Source of the DNA: Pseudocolwellia sp049933045
Lineage (GTDB): Bacteria; Pseudomonadota; Gammaproteobacteria; Enterobacterales; Alteromonadaceae
Length of the DNA stretch: 64,000 nt
Direction: 5' to 3'
Assembly (NCBI RefSeq): GCF_049933045.1
Contig: NZ_CP187926.1
Span: 1,116,001-1,180,000, forward strand
Part shown: positions 52,621-61,406 of the stretch, one piece after another
Layout: each line of letters starts with the position of its first letter
Numbering within the stretch: the stretch's first letter is position 1
The notes under the pieces: model-generated
Seen by the model: only the letters and a program-made list of their open reading frames with translations
What the model was told of the DNA's origin: nothing
Database searches by the model: none
Made by a program: the position numbers and the translations under genes

Positions 52621-53736
52621 TTACTGTTTTACAGAATCACTTAACTCTAATCTACTAAATGTTACTTGAGTGTAATCACCATTATTCTTATCTGTTTTCC
52701 AATCGCCAGTACCTAAACAAGCCGCATACCACATGCCTGGAGCGTCTTTAGTACTACATTGGTTATATGCACCAGCTTTAAAGTAAAGCCAATCAGCTGT
52801 GTAACCTAATGGATGGTCTTTAGTATCAACTTCACCATAAGCATCTACGTTATTAGCCAAGTTAATTGAGTAATTAACTGTTGGTTTATCTTTAGCTGTA
52901 AATGTTAAATGCATTATGCTTCCATCTACATTGATGGTGTAGCTGAACTCTTCGCCAAGTGCAATGCCAGCGCTTCCTGGTTCATCTACATTTCTCCATG
53001 TGTTACCCCAAACTGGGTAAGCGATATCTGTTCTATTTTCATCTGTTTTAGGTAGGTTGCGTTCATAAGTCCAAAAAACTGATCCATTGTCATGCCCTGG
53101 GAATTTTTTGTAGTAGATCTTAATTGGCTCGTTGCCCCAACCAAAACCTAGGTTTTTTGCTACTAGCGCTTTATCTTTACCCGCATGTATTTGGCCTACA
53201 ACCACAGAGAAGGCTGGTGGTTTTAGTGGATTCATAGCACGTAGTGCAACATGGTCTACTTTTAATGTAGCTTCCATTTTTCCGCCAATAGCACCGAAAC
53301 GTTCTGATAGAGGATGGGCTTCTATAGCGAAGTTATTTCCAGCATAGCTTGTTTTGATTTTAGTATTTGTTCCACGAAGCATTTGACGAAGTTCGCTACG
53401 TGTATTTGATGAGTTAGCTGAAGTTATTGCTTTGTTAGGAGCCGTAAATACCATGCCACCGTTTTCATCAATATAGAAAAAGTCAGGGTGTGAATAGGTT
53501 TGCATTTCTTTTACTGTGATTGTATCTATTTTTTTATCATTATTTAAATCTACAGGTACATTCATTTTCCAGTGAGATAGGTCAAATTTATCAGCAGGTA
53601 TAGATTGCGTCGTGTTTGACTTTTCAGCATCTGATGAAGTCATATCAGTACTAGAACAAGATGCCAGTAGAGATATTGAAATTGGTAATATAGCGCCGTA
53701 GCTTATTACTTGTTTTAATATGTTATGTTTCATCAT
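52621..53736 (-). CDS. PL7 alginate lyase lipoprotein, divergent third copy
   Basis: A 371-residue lipoprotein (ISLLASCSSTD, Cys27) with one PL7 domain (about 50-365). It has FDLSHWKMNVPVD at the start, NTRSELRQML, VVVGQIHAGKDK and YFKAGAYNQCS. It is longer than the other two and carries an insert with GMWYAACLGTGDWKTD near the end. Its Cys residues there may form a disulfide. It is clearly a separate branch of PL7, so it may prefer a different alginate block or chain length. Monocistronic. Confidence 0.92.
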   Translation of the reverse strand: MMKHNILKQVISYGAILPISISLLASCSSTDMTSSDAEKSNTTQSIPADKFDLSHWKMNVPVDLNNDKKIDTITVKEMQTYSHPDFFYIDENGGMVFTAPNKAITSANSSNTRSELRQMLRGTNTKIKTSYAGNNFAIEAHPLSERFGAIGGKMEATLKVDHVALRAMNPLKPPAFSVVVGQIHAGKDKALVAKNLGFGWGNEPIKIYYKKFPGHDNGSVFWTYERNLPKTDENRTDIAYPVWGNTWRNVDEPGSAGIALGEEFSYTINVDGSIMHLTFTAKDKPTVNYSINLANNVDAYGEVDTKDHPLGYTADWLYFKAGAYNQCSTKDAPGMWYAACLGTGDWKTDKNNGDYTQVTFSRLELSDSVKQ

Positions 53737-54222
53737 TTTCTCTTTATGTTATTTAGCGCTTAATATGCTTTAAGCGTTTTTAATTATGAATTGAATAGGA
53801 AAACTTATTATATACATTAGCTTCAGTTCTAACTCGGACTCATTAAAGCCGAGAAAGTTTATAAGATTTCTATCATTTGTATTTATAACTTATTCACTAA
53901 GGTTTGAGTAAGTAATTGGTAATGATTAGTGTAAGTAAATGTAAAGCCAATAAGTTAAAATACATCAAACCAATTTATACTGTCAAGTTGCTTGTATCAT
54001 GCTTATACATTGTCAGTAGTAAATGATAAAACTCTGTCAGCTTAAAATTTGGGTTGAGGATTAAATAAGATAAATTTAGTTTGATGTAACTGGAATTGAA
54101 GAAAGGTTAATAGGATAAGTGGAGACTGATTTGAATAACGTTGATGTGTAGGTAATAGAAAGTAAACTATCGCTTACTTTCTATTATTCTTTAGTTTAAA
54201 TATTTGTAATCTTTTATCTCGA
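53737..54222. other. Intergenic: third PL7 promoter and 3' end of the kelch gene
   Basis: It holds the half palindrome AAACCAATT (53967-53975) and the hairpin at 54154-54185. No gene was found. Confidence 0.45.
54154..54185 (-). terminator. Hairpin behind the kelch gene
   Basis: AATAGAAAGTAA (54154-54165) and TTACTTTCTATT (54174-54185) form a perfect 12-bp stem with an 8-base loop, 38 bases past the stop. The T run after it is poor. Confidence 0.55.
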
Positions 54223-55233
54223 CTAGTTAAACACTTTATCAAGCTTGATACGTTCCACTGATTTCAGCTCTGGCGAACCACCTTGCATTCCTGATCCAGA
54301 GGCTATCCATAAGTATCCATTCAATTCAATTACACCACTGCCATGTCTGCCTTGAGTTAGCGGTTGTTTAGTTTTCCACGTTTGTGTTTGAATATCAAAA
54401 AGATGAACTTCTTCGTGTGCTTTAGTCGGATCTGCGCTTTCACCACCCACCACAATAAAACCAGTATCATGGGCGAATAAAGAAATCCCCGCTCTAGGTA
54501 CAGGAAGTTTACTATCTGCTATTTGCCACTTATTTGTTGTGATATCAAATACATCGACTTTGGCTTCAACGAGTTCAAATACTTGTTTATTGTCACCAAA
54601 AGTACGACGTCCACCTGCGATATAAATATGATCATTTATCATTAACCCTTGAGCGTGATCTCGCGCATGTGGAGCGTCAGCAAGTACTGTCCATTTATCT
54701 GTTAGAAAGTCATAACGATCTACCCAATTTACATTGCCGCTAAGATGACCATTAGTTATGCCGCCAATAAGGTAAAGTGAATTGTCTTTAATGACAGCTA
54801 CTGTACTACCTCTCAACCTTGCTTTAGGAATAGCAGGACCTTGTTGCCATTTATTCTCTTTAGGATAAAAATAATAAATATTTTCAACCGGTTTCTCATC
54901 CGGATAACCACCTGTCATAGCGCCTGCTACCACTATTTTATTTCGCCACACGCTAGGCTGAAAATGATGTAGCTCAATCGGGGATTTCTCCAATGCTTGC
55001 CAAGTTAAATTATTAGGATCAAATACATCAACAGGTTTTATTCCTCTACCGCCAATCAAATAACCTTTATTATCAAACTTTACAAAGCCGGCTTCATGAC
55101 GAGCAGAAAACTCTTTAGATGTTTCTACAGTTTCCCAAGTCTCTGCTTTACATACGTTAACTATGGTAAATAGGGCAGCAGTAAAAATGAAGAGTGACTT
55201 GGCGACATTGAATTTATTAATACTCTTTTTCAT
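54223..55233 (-). CDS. Secreted kelch-repeat protein
   Basis: A 336-residue protein with a signal peptide (cut near CKA, about residue 31) and a kelch beta-propeller of about six blades. Repeats carry GG doublets (YLIGGRG, LYLIGGITNG, IYIAGGRRTFG, FIVVGGESAD) and spaced W/Y residues (NKWQQGP, DKWTVL, NKWQIAD, QTWKTKQ). Kelch propellers in this setting can be mutarotases/epimerases such as NanM or simply binders. ATG 55233 has GGAG 6 bases upstream, better than the ATG at 55245. It follows the nucleoside-hydrolase-like gene by about 26 bases, so the two form an operon. Confidence 0.85.
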   Translation of the reverse strand: MKKSINKFNVAKSLFIFTAALFTIVNVCKAETWETVETSKEFSARHEAGFVKFDNKGYLIGGRGIKPVDVFDPNNLTWQALEKSPIELHHFQPSVWRNKIVVAGAMTGGYPDEKPVENIYYFYPKENKWQQGPAIPKARLRGSTVAVIKDNSLYLIGGITNGHLSGNVNWVDRYDFLTDKWTVLADAPHARDHAQGLMINDHIYIAGGRRTFGDNKQVFELVEAKVDVFDITTNKWQIADSKLPVPRAGISLFAHDTGFIVVGGESADPTKAHEEVHLFDIQTQTWKTKQPLTQGRHGSGVIELNGYLWIASGSGMQGGSPELKSVERIKLDKVFN

Positions 55234-55259
55234 AATTGTCTCCACGTTCTAGTTGATCA

Positions 55260-56108
55260 TTAATGCTTTTTGCTAAGTGCATTGGTTTTATTAAATTTTG
55301 CGAAAAAGTCAGAAACCGTATCAACATTTGTTATATCTAAAATATAAGTGACTTCAACAAGATCTGAAAAGTCAGCACCACCATCAGCAATATTTTTATT
55401 GTTATATCGACCATTAACACCATTGTATTTTTTGCTAACCTTATTCGCTTCTATCCATGCTTTAGATGAAATAAGTTGAGGATTTTCAAGTTGTTTAACT
55501 GAATAATCTTTATTGTTAAAACCAGGCGAACTATTCTCTTCTTTATTACCGTCTTCGATTTTAATGTAGGTTGTTTGCTTTTTAGCAAAAGCTAATGCAT
55601 CAACACTGGTTTCATTCTCATTCCATGTAGCGTGCTGAACAACAATGATTTGGTCTTTAGTATATTTAACCCCAAACCCTGTAAGCGCTTCTAATAGTTC
55701 TTGTGTGAAGTCACTTTGCCCAGCTTCTGTTATCCAAACACGACCATTTTCAGATAATGTTTTGTTTATCTTTTTTATGGTTCTATTAATCGATGTTTGT
55801 CTGTATTGATGAGCGTCAGTCCAGTTCTCATTAAATACAATATTGAATAACTTATCCGCAGGAACATACAAGCCGGCTTGTATGCCGTATGTACCGCTAA
55901 TTGCATAATAATTGATGCTGCTAAACTCATCAGATTGTAAAATTAAATCTAGTGCAGCTATGGTGTGTACATCATCTACATCTGTTTTAAGGTCGAAGTT
56001 TAATAATAGTAGGTCTTTGTCTTTATTGAATTTAGTATCAGCGCTATAGCTGTTGAAAGAAAATAACGTTGTTAATACTAAGGCAAATGTTAATAGTTTT
56101 TTAGTCAT
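55260..56108 (-). CDS. Secreted protein with nucleoside-hydrolase-like Asp cluster, function unknown
   Basis: A 282-residue protein with a signal peptide (cut near SYSA, about residue 23). Its mature start, LLLLNFDLKTDVDDVHTIAAL, resembles the DxDxxDD calcium/ribose site of nucleoside hydrolases and DUF1593 proteins. Later parts (GRVWITEAGQSDFTQELLEAL, IIVVQHATWNENETS) suggest a Rossmann-like fold. I cannot name the family with confidence. It heads a two-gene operon with the kelch protein next to three alginate lyases. Action on a periplasmic sugar or nucleoside is a guess. Confidence 0.65.
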   Translation of the reverse strand: MTKKLLTFALVLTTLFSFNSYSADTKFNKDKDLLLLNFDLKTDVDDVHTIAALDLILQSDEFSSINYYAISGTYGIQAGLYVPADKLFNIVFNENWTDAHQYRQTSINRTIKKINKTLSENGRVWITEAGQSDFTQELLEALTGFGVKYTKDQIIVVQHATWNENETSVDALAFAKKQTTYIKIEDGNKEENSSPGFNNKDYSVKQLENPQLISSKAWIEANKVSKKYNGVNGRYNNKNIADGGADFSDLVEVTYILDITNVDTVSDFFAKFNKTNALSKKH

Positions 56109-56828
56109 GTTTAGTCTCTTAATTGTAATGTTATTGTTTATTTGACTATAACATGAAAGTGTAAATAATAAAGAGTAATGTTAGTGTAATTTTTGTTCTT
56201 TAAATAACACCGCATGAGTACTAAGAATGATGAGAGGGGTTGTTAAGTATTTTTGGTCTGAATTTTATTCGAACTCATAAAGCTTTAAGTAAATTACCTC
56301 GAATTTAGCGAAGTGAGTTAAGAAAATATGAATTGCTATTAATAATGTTAATACAAACTAAAAAGATGAATAGCACTTAGTCTTGATGAATATATTTTTT
56401 ACTAAAGAAATTTATTTTTAATCGCTTTGTAAATGATTTAATAACATAATTTACTTTGTATGTTTTGTTATCTACTCCTATGGTTTTCAAGACAATTTTT
56501 TATTTATCAAAGAGACTTTAAGGCTTAATTTTTATATAATGTTTTAGTTAAGAGCAGTCCGGGTTAAGTTGTTTTACTCAGCTATTTTTTTAAGCATGTT
56601 ATTTAAGTGTTTATCTAGGTTATTTTTATCTCCGTTAACTCACTATCGGTTTGATAAAATACTTTGATAATCATATGAATATCATCATTGATTGAAGCTT
56701 TTCATATTCGCGTGGTGTGCAATCACATAATGAAAACTATCACTTAATGATTCAATGAGTTATAAAACCTATTAACCCGATCTTAGGTTAGTTAATTTTA
56801 TAAGGGTGTGTTTTTTACACAACAAATT
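56109..56828. other. Intergenic: long AT-rich gap before the GntR-like regulator
   Basis: About 720 bases with divergent promoters expected at both ends. I found no gene, no LacI-type palindrome and no strong hairpin. AAGGG at 56802-56806 lies too close to a GTG at 56808 to serve it well. Confidence 0.45.
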
Positions 56829-57827
56829 ATGAATAAATCGAGAAGAACTACACTGCAAGATATTGCTGATGTTGTAGGAATGACCAAAATGACGGTTAGC
56901 CGTTATTTGAAGGATCCTAAGTTGGTTGCTGAATCTTCCCGTCACTCCATTCAATTAGCCATTAATAAGCTCGGATATATTCCGAATAAAGCCCCTAATA
57001 TCCTTTCTAAAGGAAAAAGCCAAGCTATTGGCGTACTATTTCCTTCTATATCAAACCATGTTTTTGACGAAGTTTTACGTGGTATTGAGTCGGTTACTGA
57101 ACCAGCTGGCTATCAAATTATGATTGCTCATTATGCCTATTCTCCTGATCTTGAAGAGAAACGTATTAGCTCACTCTTGGGCTATCATGTTGATGGCTTA
57201 ATCTTGTCTGAAAGTGTACATACAGAGAATACACTTCGCATGATAGATTCGTCAGGTGTGCCTGTGACTGAAATTATGGATACTTGTAATACACCGATTA
57301 AGCAAGCAGTAGGTTTCAATAATTTAGATGCGGCAAAACAGATGACTTTAACCATGCTTAACAAGGGGTATAAAAACCTTGCCTATATTGGTTCTAAAGG
57401 TGATGTTCGAGATTTACTTCGTCAAGAAGGTTATGAAGAAGCTGTTAAATCTCATAATTTACCGCCTTTGATTTTTCGTTCTCAAGAATTTACTTCTATT
57501 CGTTTAGGTTTTGAAATTTTAGACGATATATTAGCGTCTGAACCTAAAGTTGATGGGGTTATTTGTACTAATGATGATGTTGCAATGGGCATGTTATTAA
57601 GTTGCAAAAACAGAGGTATTAAAGTACCTGACGAGTTAGGAATAGCAGGTATGCATGGACATGAAATGGGCAAGTTATATTCTCCAGCTTTAGCAACGGT
57701 TATCACACCAAGATACCTTATTGGTAAAATAGCAGCTGAACAATTAATGGCGAGAATAAATGGCTTAGAAGAAATAGAAACTTATATTGATTTAGGTTTT
57801 AAACTCAATGAAGGTGAAAGTATTTAA
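56829..57827 (+). CDS. LacI-family regulator, GntR (gluconate repressor)-like
   Basis: A 332-residue repressor very close to E. coli GntR along its length: the helix-turn-helix TLQDIADVVGMTKMTVSRYL, the hinge YIPNKAPNILSKGKSQAIGV, and the sensor-domain words VLRGIESVTEPAGYQIM, DGLILSE, ICTNDDVAMGM, AGMHGHEMG and LGFKLNEGESI. GntR responds to gluconate and binds ATGTTA-N4-TAACAT. Boxes of that form stand before the Weimberg operon and beside GH10, so I infer xylonate or a similar aldonate as ligand. The start is ATG 56829 by family alignment; GTG 56808 is possible. Confidence 0.9.
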   Translation: MNKSRRTTLQDIADVVGMTKMTVSRYLKDPKLVAESSRHSIQLAINKLGYIPNKAPNILSKGKSQAIGVLFPSISNHVFDEVLRGIESVTEPAGYQIMIAHYAYSPDLEEKRISSLLGYHVDGLILSESVHTENTLRMIDSSGVPVTEIMDTCNTPIKQAVGFNNLDAAKQMTLTMLNKGYKNLAYIGSKGDVRDLLRQEGYEEAVKSHNLPPLIFRSQEFTSIRLGFEILDDILASEPKVDGVICTNDDVAMGMLLSCKNRGIKVPDELGIAGMHGHEMGKLYSPALATVITPRYLIGKIAAEQLMARINGLEEIETYIDLGFKLNEGESI

Positions 57828-57847
57828 CCAAGTTAAATAAGTTCTAA

Positions 57848-57883
57848 ATTGAACTATGAATACGTTTTTATCCATAGTTCAAT
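57848..57883. terminator. Hairpin between the convergent regulator and GH43 genes
   Basis: ATTGAACTATG (57848-57858) and CATAGTTCAAT (57873-57883) form a perfect 11-bp stem with a 14-base loop. No long T run follows on either strand, but the place between two convergent stops suggests termination. Confidence 0.6.
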
Positions 57884-57926
57884 CCAAAATGAAGATAGAT
57901 TTAATTATTAAAATACATCTGTTTTA

Positions 57927-59591
57927 TTATGACTTCTCTTGATACCTAAAAAAGTCAAAATCAGCATGAAGTTTTTGTCCTGAAAGATCTTGGCAAGCCA
58001 TACCAAAAAATGCACCGGTAAAACAAGGGGAATAACCTTTCTCGGTATGCACTACATAGTCGTCTGACAATATACTTCCATCTAATTTAGGTCCGATTTT
58101 TATCCATGCAGGGAAGTTGTTTTTAATGCTGGTAGCAAAATAAAACTGAATGCTTTCTCCATTAAAATCAGCTTTTAGAAATACTTTATTAATACCTGTG
58201 ACTTCAATTGCGTCTTCTATAGGGTGCGATGTTTTATTATCGTCACAACTTATGATACTGATAAACTTTTTACCTGAATAAGCCCCCATATCATCACCTG
58301 TTATATGTAAATAATGATAATGAGTTGTGTTGTAATAACAAACTAAGCCTGCCATTTGCTGAAAGTTTTCAGGTTCAAACTCTACGCAAGTAGTCGCTAA
58401 GGTATGATGAGCCTGCACTCTACGAGCGATCATACTTTGTTCAAAACATGAACTTAAAGATTCTCTGCCGTATAGGCGTAAATAACCTTGGCGGTCGGTT
58501 TGGCTTATCCAATCTCGTGTCATCGGTATGCGTAAGCTTTGAAAGTTAATGTCTAAACTCGGCAAATCAAAACTAATTCTTGCTTGCTCTGTTTTAAATA
58601 AATGCTCTGGTAAGTCAGGGGCAGGCACATATTGACGAGCTACTTGATATTGATTTTTTGAATCTATCGCGGTCGATTCATCATTACATTCAAAGTCGTT
58701 ATCAAGATAAAGCCAGTCATCTTCTTTCCATATTACTTTTTCTATTGCTGTTTCTCTTCCGGTAATACATCGTCCTTGTTCAGTAAGCGGTCTTCCGGTA
58801 AGGAATACCATGTACCATTCACCATTTTGGGTTTCAACTAAATCGGCATGTCCGGTCTTTTGCAAATAATTACTGGGTGCATCTTTAGATGTGATGATTG
58901 GGTTATTAGGCGCAATCTCATAAGGACCAAAGATAGATTTAGAACGCGCTAAAGATACACAATGATTATAACTTGTGCCGCCTTCAGCAGTTAATAAGTA
59001 AAAATAACCATTCTTTTTATAAATGTGTGGTCCTTCCGTTAAGCCATGTTCGCTTCCTGTAAATATATGATGAACTTTACCTATAGGCTTTTTTAAATAA
59101 CGGTCAAATTCTTGAATAACGATGCCACCAAAAAACTTACTCTTTCTGTGATCAACAAGCATACTCATAAAGTACGATTTACCGTTATCGTCATGGAATA
59201 GCGACGGGTCAAATCCAGATCCATTTACAAGTGATGGTTTAGACCAAGGACCTTTAATACCTGAAGAGGTAACAACATAATTAGGTGTATCTTTCCAATC
59301 ACCATTAAAGTTTTTTACTACCGTATAAGTAAGATAAAAAACACCATCTACATGAGTTAAACAAGGTGCCCAAATACCACATGAATCTGGCACACCTTTA
59401 ATGTCGAGTTGCGATTCTCGATTCAATGGTCGAGTAATTAACTTCCAATTTACTAGGTCTTTTGAATGATGAATTTGTACACCAGGAAACCATTCAAAAG
59501 TTGATGTAGCAATATAGTAATCGTCGCCAACTCTAATAATGCTTGGGTCAGGATTGAAACCTTTTAAAATGGGGTTGGAAATTTTTTTCAT
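57927..59591 (-). CDS. GH43 beta-xylosidase, subfamily 11 type, copy 2
   Basis: A 554-residue cytoplasmic glycosidase, paralogous to the enzyme at 46209-47852. The opening ISNPILKGFNPDPSIIRVGDDYY (in parts) carries the base Asp. GSGFDPSLFHDDNG carries the second Asp, and LTEGPHIYKKNGYFYLL the acid Glu. The beta-sandwich C-terminal half (about 350-554) forms part of the xylosidase active site in this subfamily. It should release xylose from short xylo-oligosaccharides. It follows GH10 by 132 bases on the same strand. Confidence 0.93.
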   Translation of the reverse strand: MKKISNPILKGFNPDPSIIRVGDDYYIATSTFEWFPGVQIHHSKDLVNWKLITRPLNRESQLDIKGVPDSCGIWAPCLTHVDGVFYLTYTVVKNFNGDWKDTPNYVVTSSGIKGPWSKPSLVNGSGFDPSLFHDDNGKSYFMSMLVDHRKSKFFGGIVIQEFDRYLKKPIGKVHHIFTGSEHGLTEGPHIYKKNGYFYLLTAEGGTSYNHCVSLARSKSIFGPYEIAPNNPIITSKDAPSNYLQKTGHADLVETQNGEWYMVFLTGRPLTEQGRCITGRETAIEKVIWKEDDWLYLDNDFECNDESTAIDSKNQYQVARQYVPAPDLPEHLFKTEQARISFDLPSLDINFQSLRIPMTRDWISQTDRQGYLRLYGRESLSSCFEQSMIARRVQAHHTLATTCVEFEPENFQQMAGLVCYYNTTHYHYLHITGDDMGAYSGKKFISIISCDDNKTSHPIEDAIEVTGINKVFLKADFNGESIQFYFATSIKNNFPAWIKIGPKLDGSILSDDYVVHTEKGYSPCFTGAFFGMACQDLSGQKLHADFDFFRYQEKS

Positions 59592-59723
59592 AATTTACTC
59601 TTCGTTGAATTGAATCACTTCTTTTGAATAAGGTTGGTAACCATAACTAACGAAGCTTATGATTACCGGGGGGAAGGGTATATATTTGTGCTATTAATGT
59701 GTTCGTAACTTACTAAGTAAGAT

Positions 59724-60920
59724 TTATTGCTCGCTCAAACTAGGCACAAATGATTTAGCCTTAAGTTGACGGTCAAATAATAATGGATAGTCTGTACGGC
59801 CAGGCATTGGCCAATCATTTCTCCATGTATTTGCATCACTAACACCCCAGAATGTAACGCGCTTGATTGCATCTTGATGCTTATTAAATATTTTAAATAA
59901 CGCTCTGTAACGATCGCCTAATTCATTTTCTACAGATTCAGGTAAAGCTGTAGGGTATGGATTAAAAGAATCTTGTAGTGCTATGTTTAAAGAAACATCT
60001 GCGCCCATGTTTTCTTCATCAGGAAACGGAATAACGGACACATCTAATTCAGTAATTAAAACATCCATATTTAAAGCGCTATAAGCTTTTATAGAGTCTT
60101 CAATTTCGTTTAATTCAGGTGAAGTTAGCGAATAATGTGCTTGCATACCTACACCATCAATACGTATACCTTTGCTTTGTAAGGTTTTAACTAATCTTAA
60201 AACACCGTTACGTTTTTCAGGTTTATATAAATTGTAATCATTGTAATAAAGCTTAGCTTTTGGAGCTGCTTTTGCTGCCATAATAAAAGCTTGTTCAATA
60301 AAATCGTCACCAATAATTTCTGACCATTTCGATTCTCTTAAAGAACCATCTTCATTTAATGCTTCGTTAACGACATCCCATGCATCGATTTTACCTGCAT
60401 AACGACCAGCAACCGCGTTAATGTGATCTTCCATACGTTTAAGTAGTTGAGTTCTATTCAGTGGCTTGCCATCTTTATCTTCAAATACCCAATCAGGAAC
60501 CTGTGAATGCCATACTAATGTGTGACCTGTAAAAAAGTGGCCATTTTTATTTGAAAACTCAACTAATGCATCGGCGGCTTCAAAATCGTAAACACCTTCT
60601 GTAGGGTGAATACGTTCCCATTTCATCGAGTTTTCTGGTGTAACTGCATTAAATTGTTGATTAACAAAAGGAAGTACTTCAGTCGCTTGACCTATTATTT
60701 GCTCACGACTTAAAGCGGTACCTATTTTATATTTAGTTAAAAATAAGTCTTTGAGTGCAACGGAATCATTGATTGTACTTTCATCTGTTAACGCTTTTGC
60801 AGTCGCGGTATTTTCTTGAGTATTATTATTTGAATTAATACATCCAGACAAAGCCAATGTGATAGTAGGGATAAGTAATATAGTTTTAATGGTTTTATTT
60901 TGTAGCATAGAAATCATCAT
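59724..60920 (-). CDS. GH10 endo-1,4-beta-xylanase lipoprotein, single-domain
   Basis: A 398-residue lipoprotein (TLALSGCINS, Cys27) with one GH10 barrel (about 55-390). The acid/base is Glu186 in AWDVVNEALNE, the nucleophile Glu291 in LITELDVSVIP. NAVTPENSMKWERIHP, GHTLVWHSQ and VTFWGVSDANTW complete the family set. Without binding modules it probably cuts soluble xylan or long oligosaccharides in the periplasm, complementing the modular GH10 at 20125-23133. It is first in a GH10-GH43 pair. The operator at 61202-61215 lies about 280 bases upstream. Confidence 0.95.
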   Translation of the reverse strand: MMISMLQNKTIKTILLIPTITLALSGCINSNNNTQENTATAKALTDESTINDSVALKDLFLTKYKIGTALSREQIIGQATEVLPFVNQQFNAVTPENSMKWERIHPTEGVYDFEAADALVEFSNKNGHFFTGHTLVWHSQVPDWVFEDKDGKPLNRTQLLKRMEDHINAVAGRYAGKIDAWDVVNEALNEDGSLRESKWSEIIGDDFIEQAFIMAAKAAPKAKLYYNDYNLYKPEKRNGVLRLVKTLQSKGIRIDGVGMQAHYSLTSPELNEIEDSIKAYSALNMDVLITELDVSVIPFPDEENMGADVSLNIALQDSFNPYPTALPESVENELGDRYRALFKIFNKHQDAIKRVTFWGVSDANTWRNDWPMPGRTDYPLLFDRQLKAKSFVPSLSEQ

Positions 60921-61406
60921 CTAATTGTAATTATGACTATTACTATAATCGTTTAACAGGGAAACTTACAATAACTTTTAACAAAAAAATCATTTTATTA
61001 ATATGAGTTATTGAAATTAAAGTATTTATTTATCTCGCCATTTGAATAATCTAATGTGCATTTTAATTGTTTGAAAACCTTGTCTTGAGTTTTAACTTAT
61101 TAAGTTAACCTTCATATCTATTAGCCAATTATCTATTTTTTGACATCAGGTTGATAAACCGTTTTATATTTTTATGGTTTATTATGGAAATAAGCATTAA
61201 AAGTTACCGGTAACATCGTAAGTTATTAATATTATTAATGAAAAATCTATCTATTTTCCGTAATATTATATCGAATTATTGATTTGTTAATGTGGAGTAT
61301 GTATTCTCTTATTTATCAAATAGTCTTTATAACTATATAGGTAGAGAAGATGACTTTTCTATTCAATATATAATGTATTACAACAAAATTAGTTAAGAGC
61401 CAAATT
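60921..61406. other. Intergenic: divergent control region, GH10-GH43 / Nudix-type regulator
   Basis: Contains one LacI/GntR-like operator. It must also hold the promoters of the minus-strand GH10-GH43 pair and the plus-strand regulator. No gene. Confidence 0.55.
61202..61215. promoter_or_regulatory. LacI/GntR-like operator between GH10 and the Nudix regulator
   Basis: AGTTACCGGTAACA matches TGTTACCGGTAACA at 13 of 14 bases, with the central CCGG intact. With flanks it fits ATGTTA-N4-TAACAT at 11 of 12 fixed bases. It is placed to control either or both divergent units. It is the best of the three CCGG/CGG-type boxes in the window. Confidence 0.7.

Noticed and set aside
59664..59676. LacI-type operator before GH43 copy 2
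   Set aside because: ATTACCGGGGGG has only one half of the box and no palindrome.
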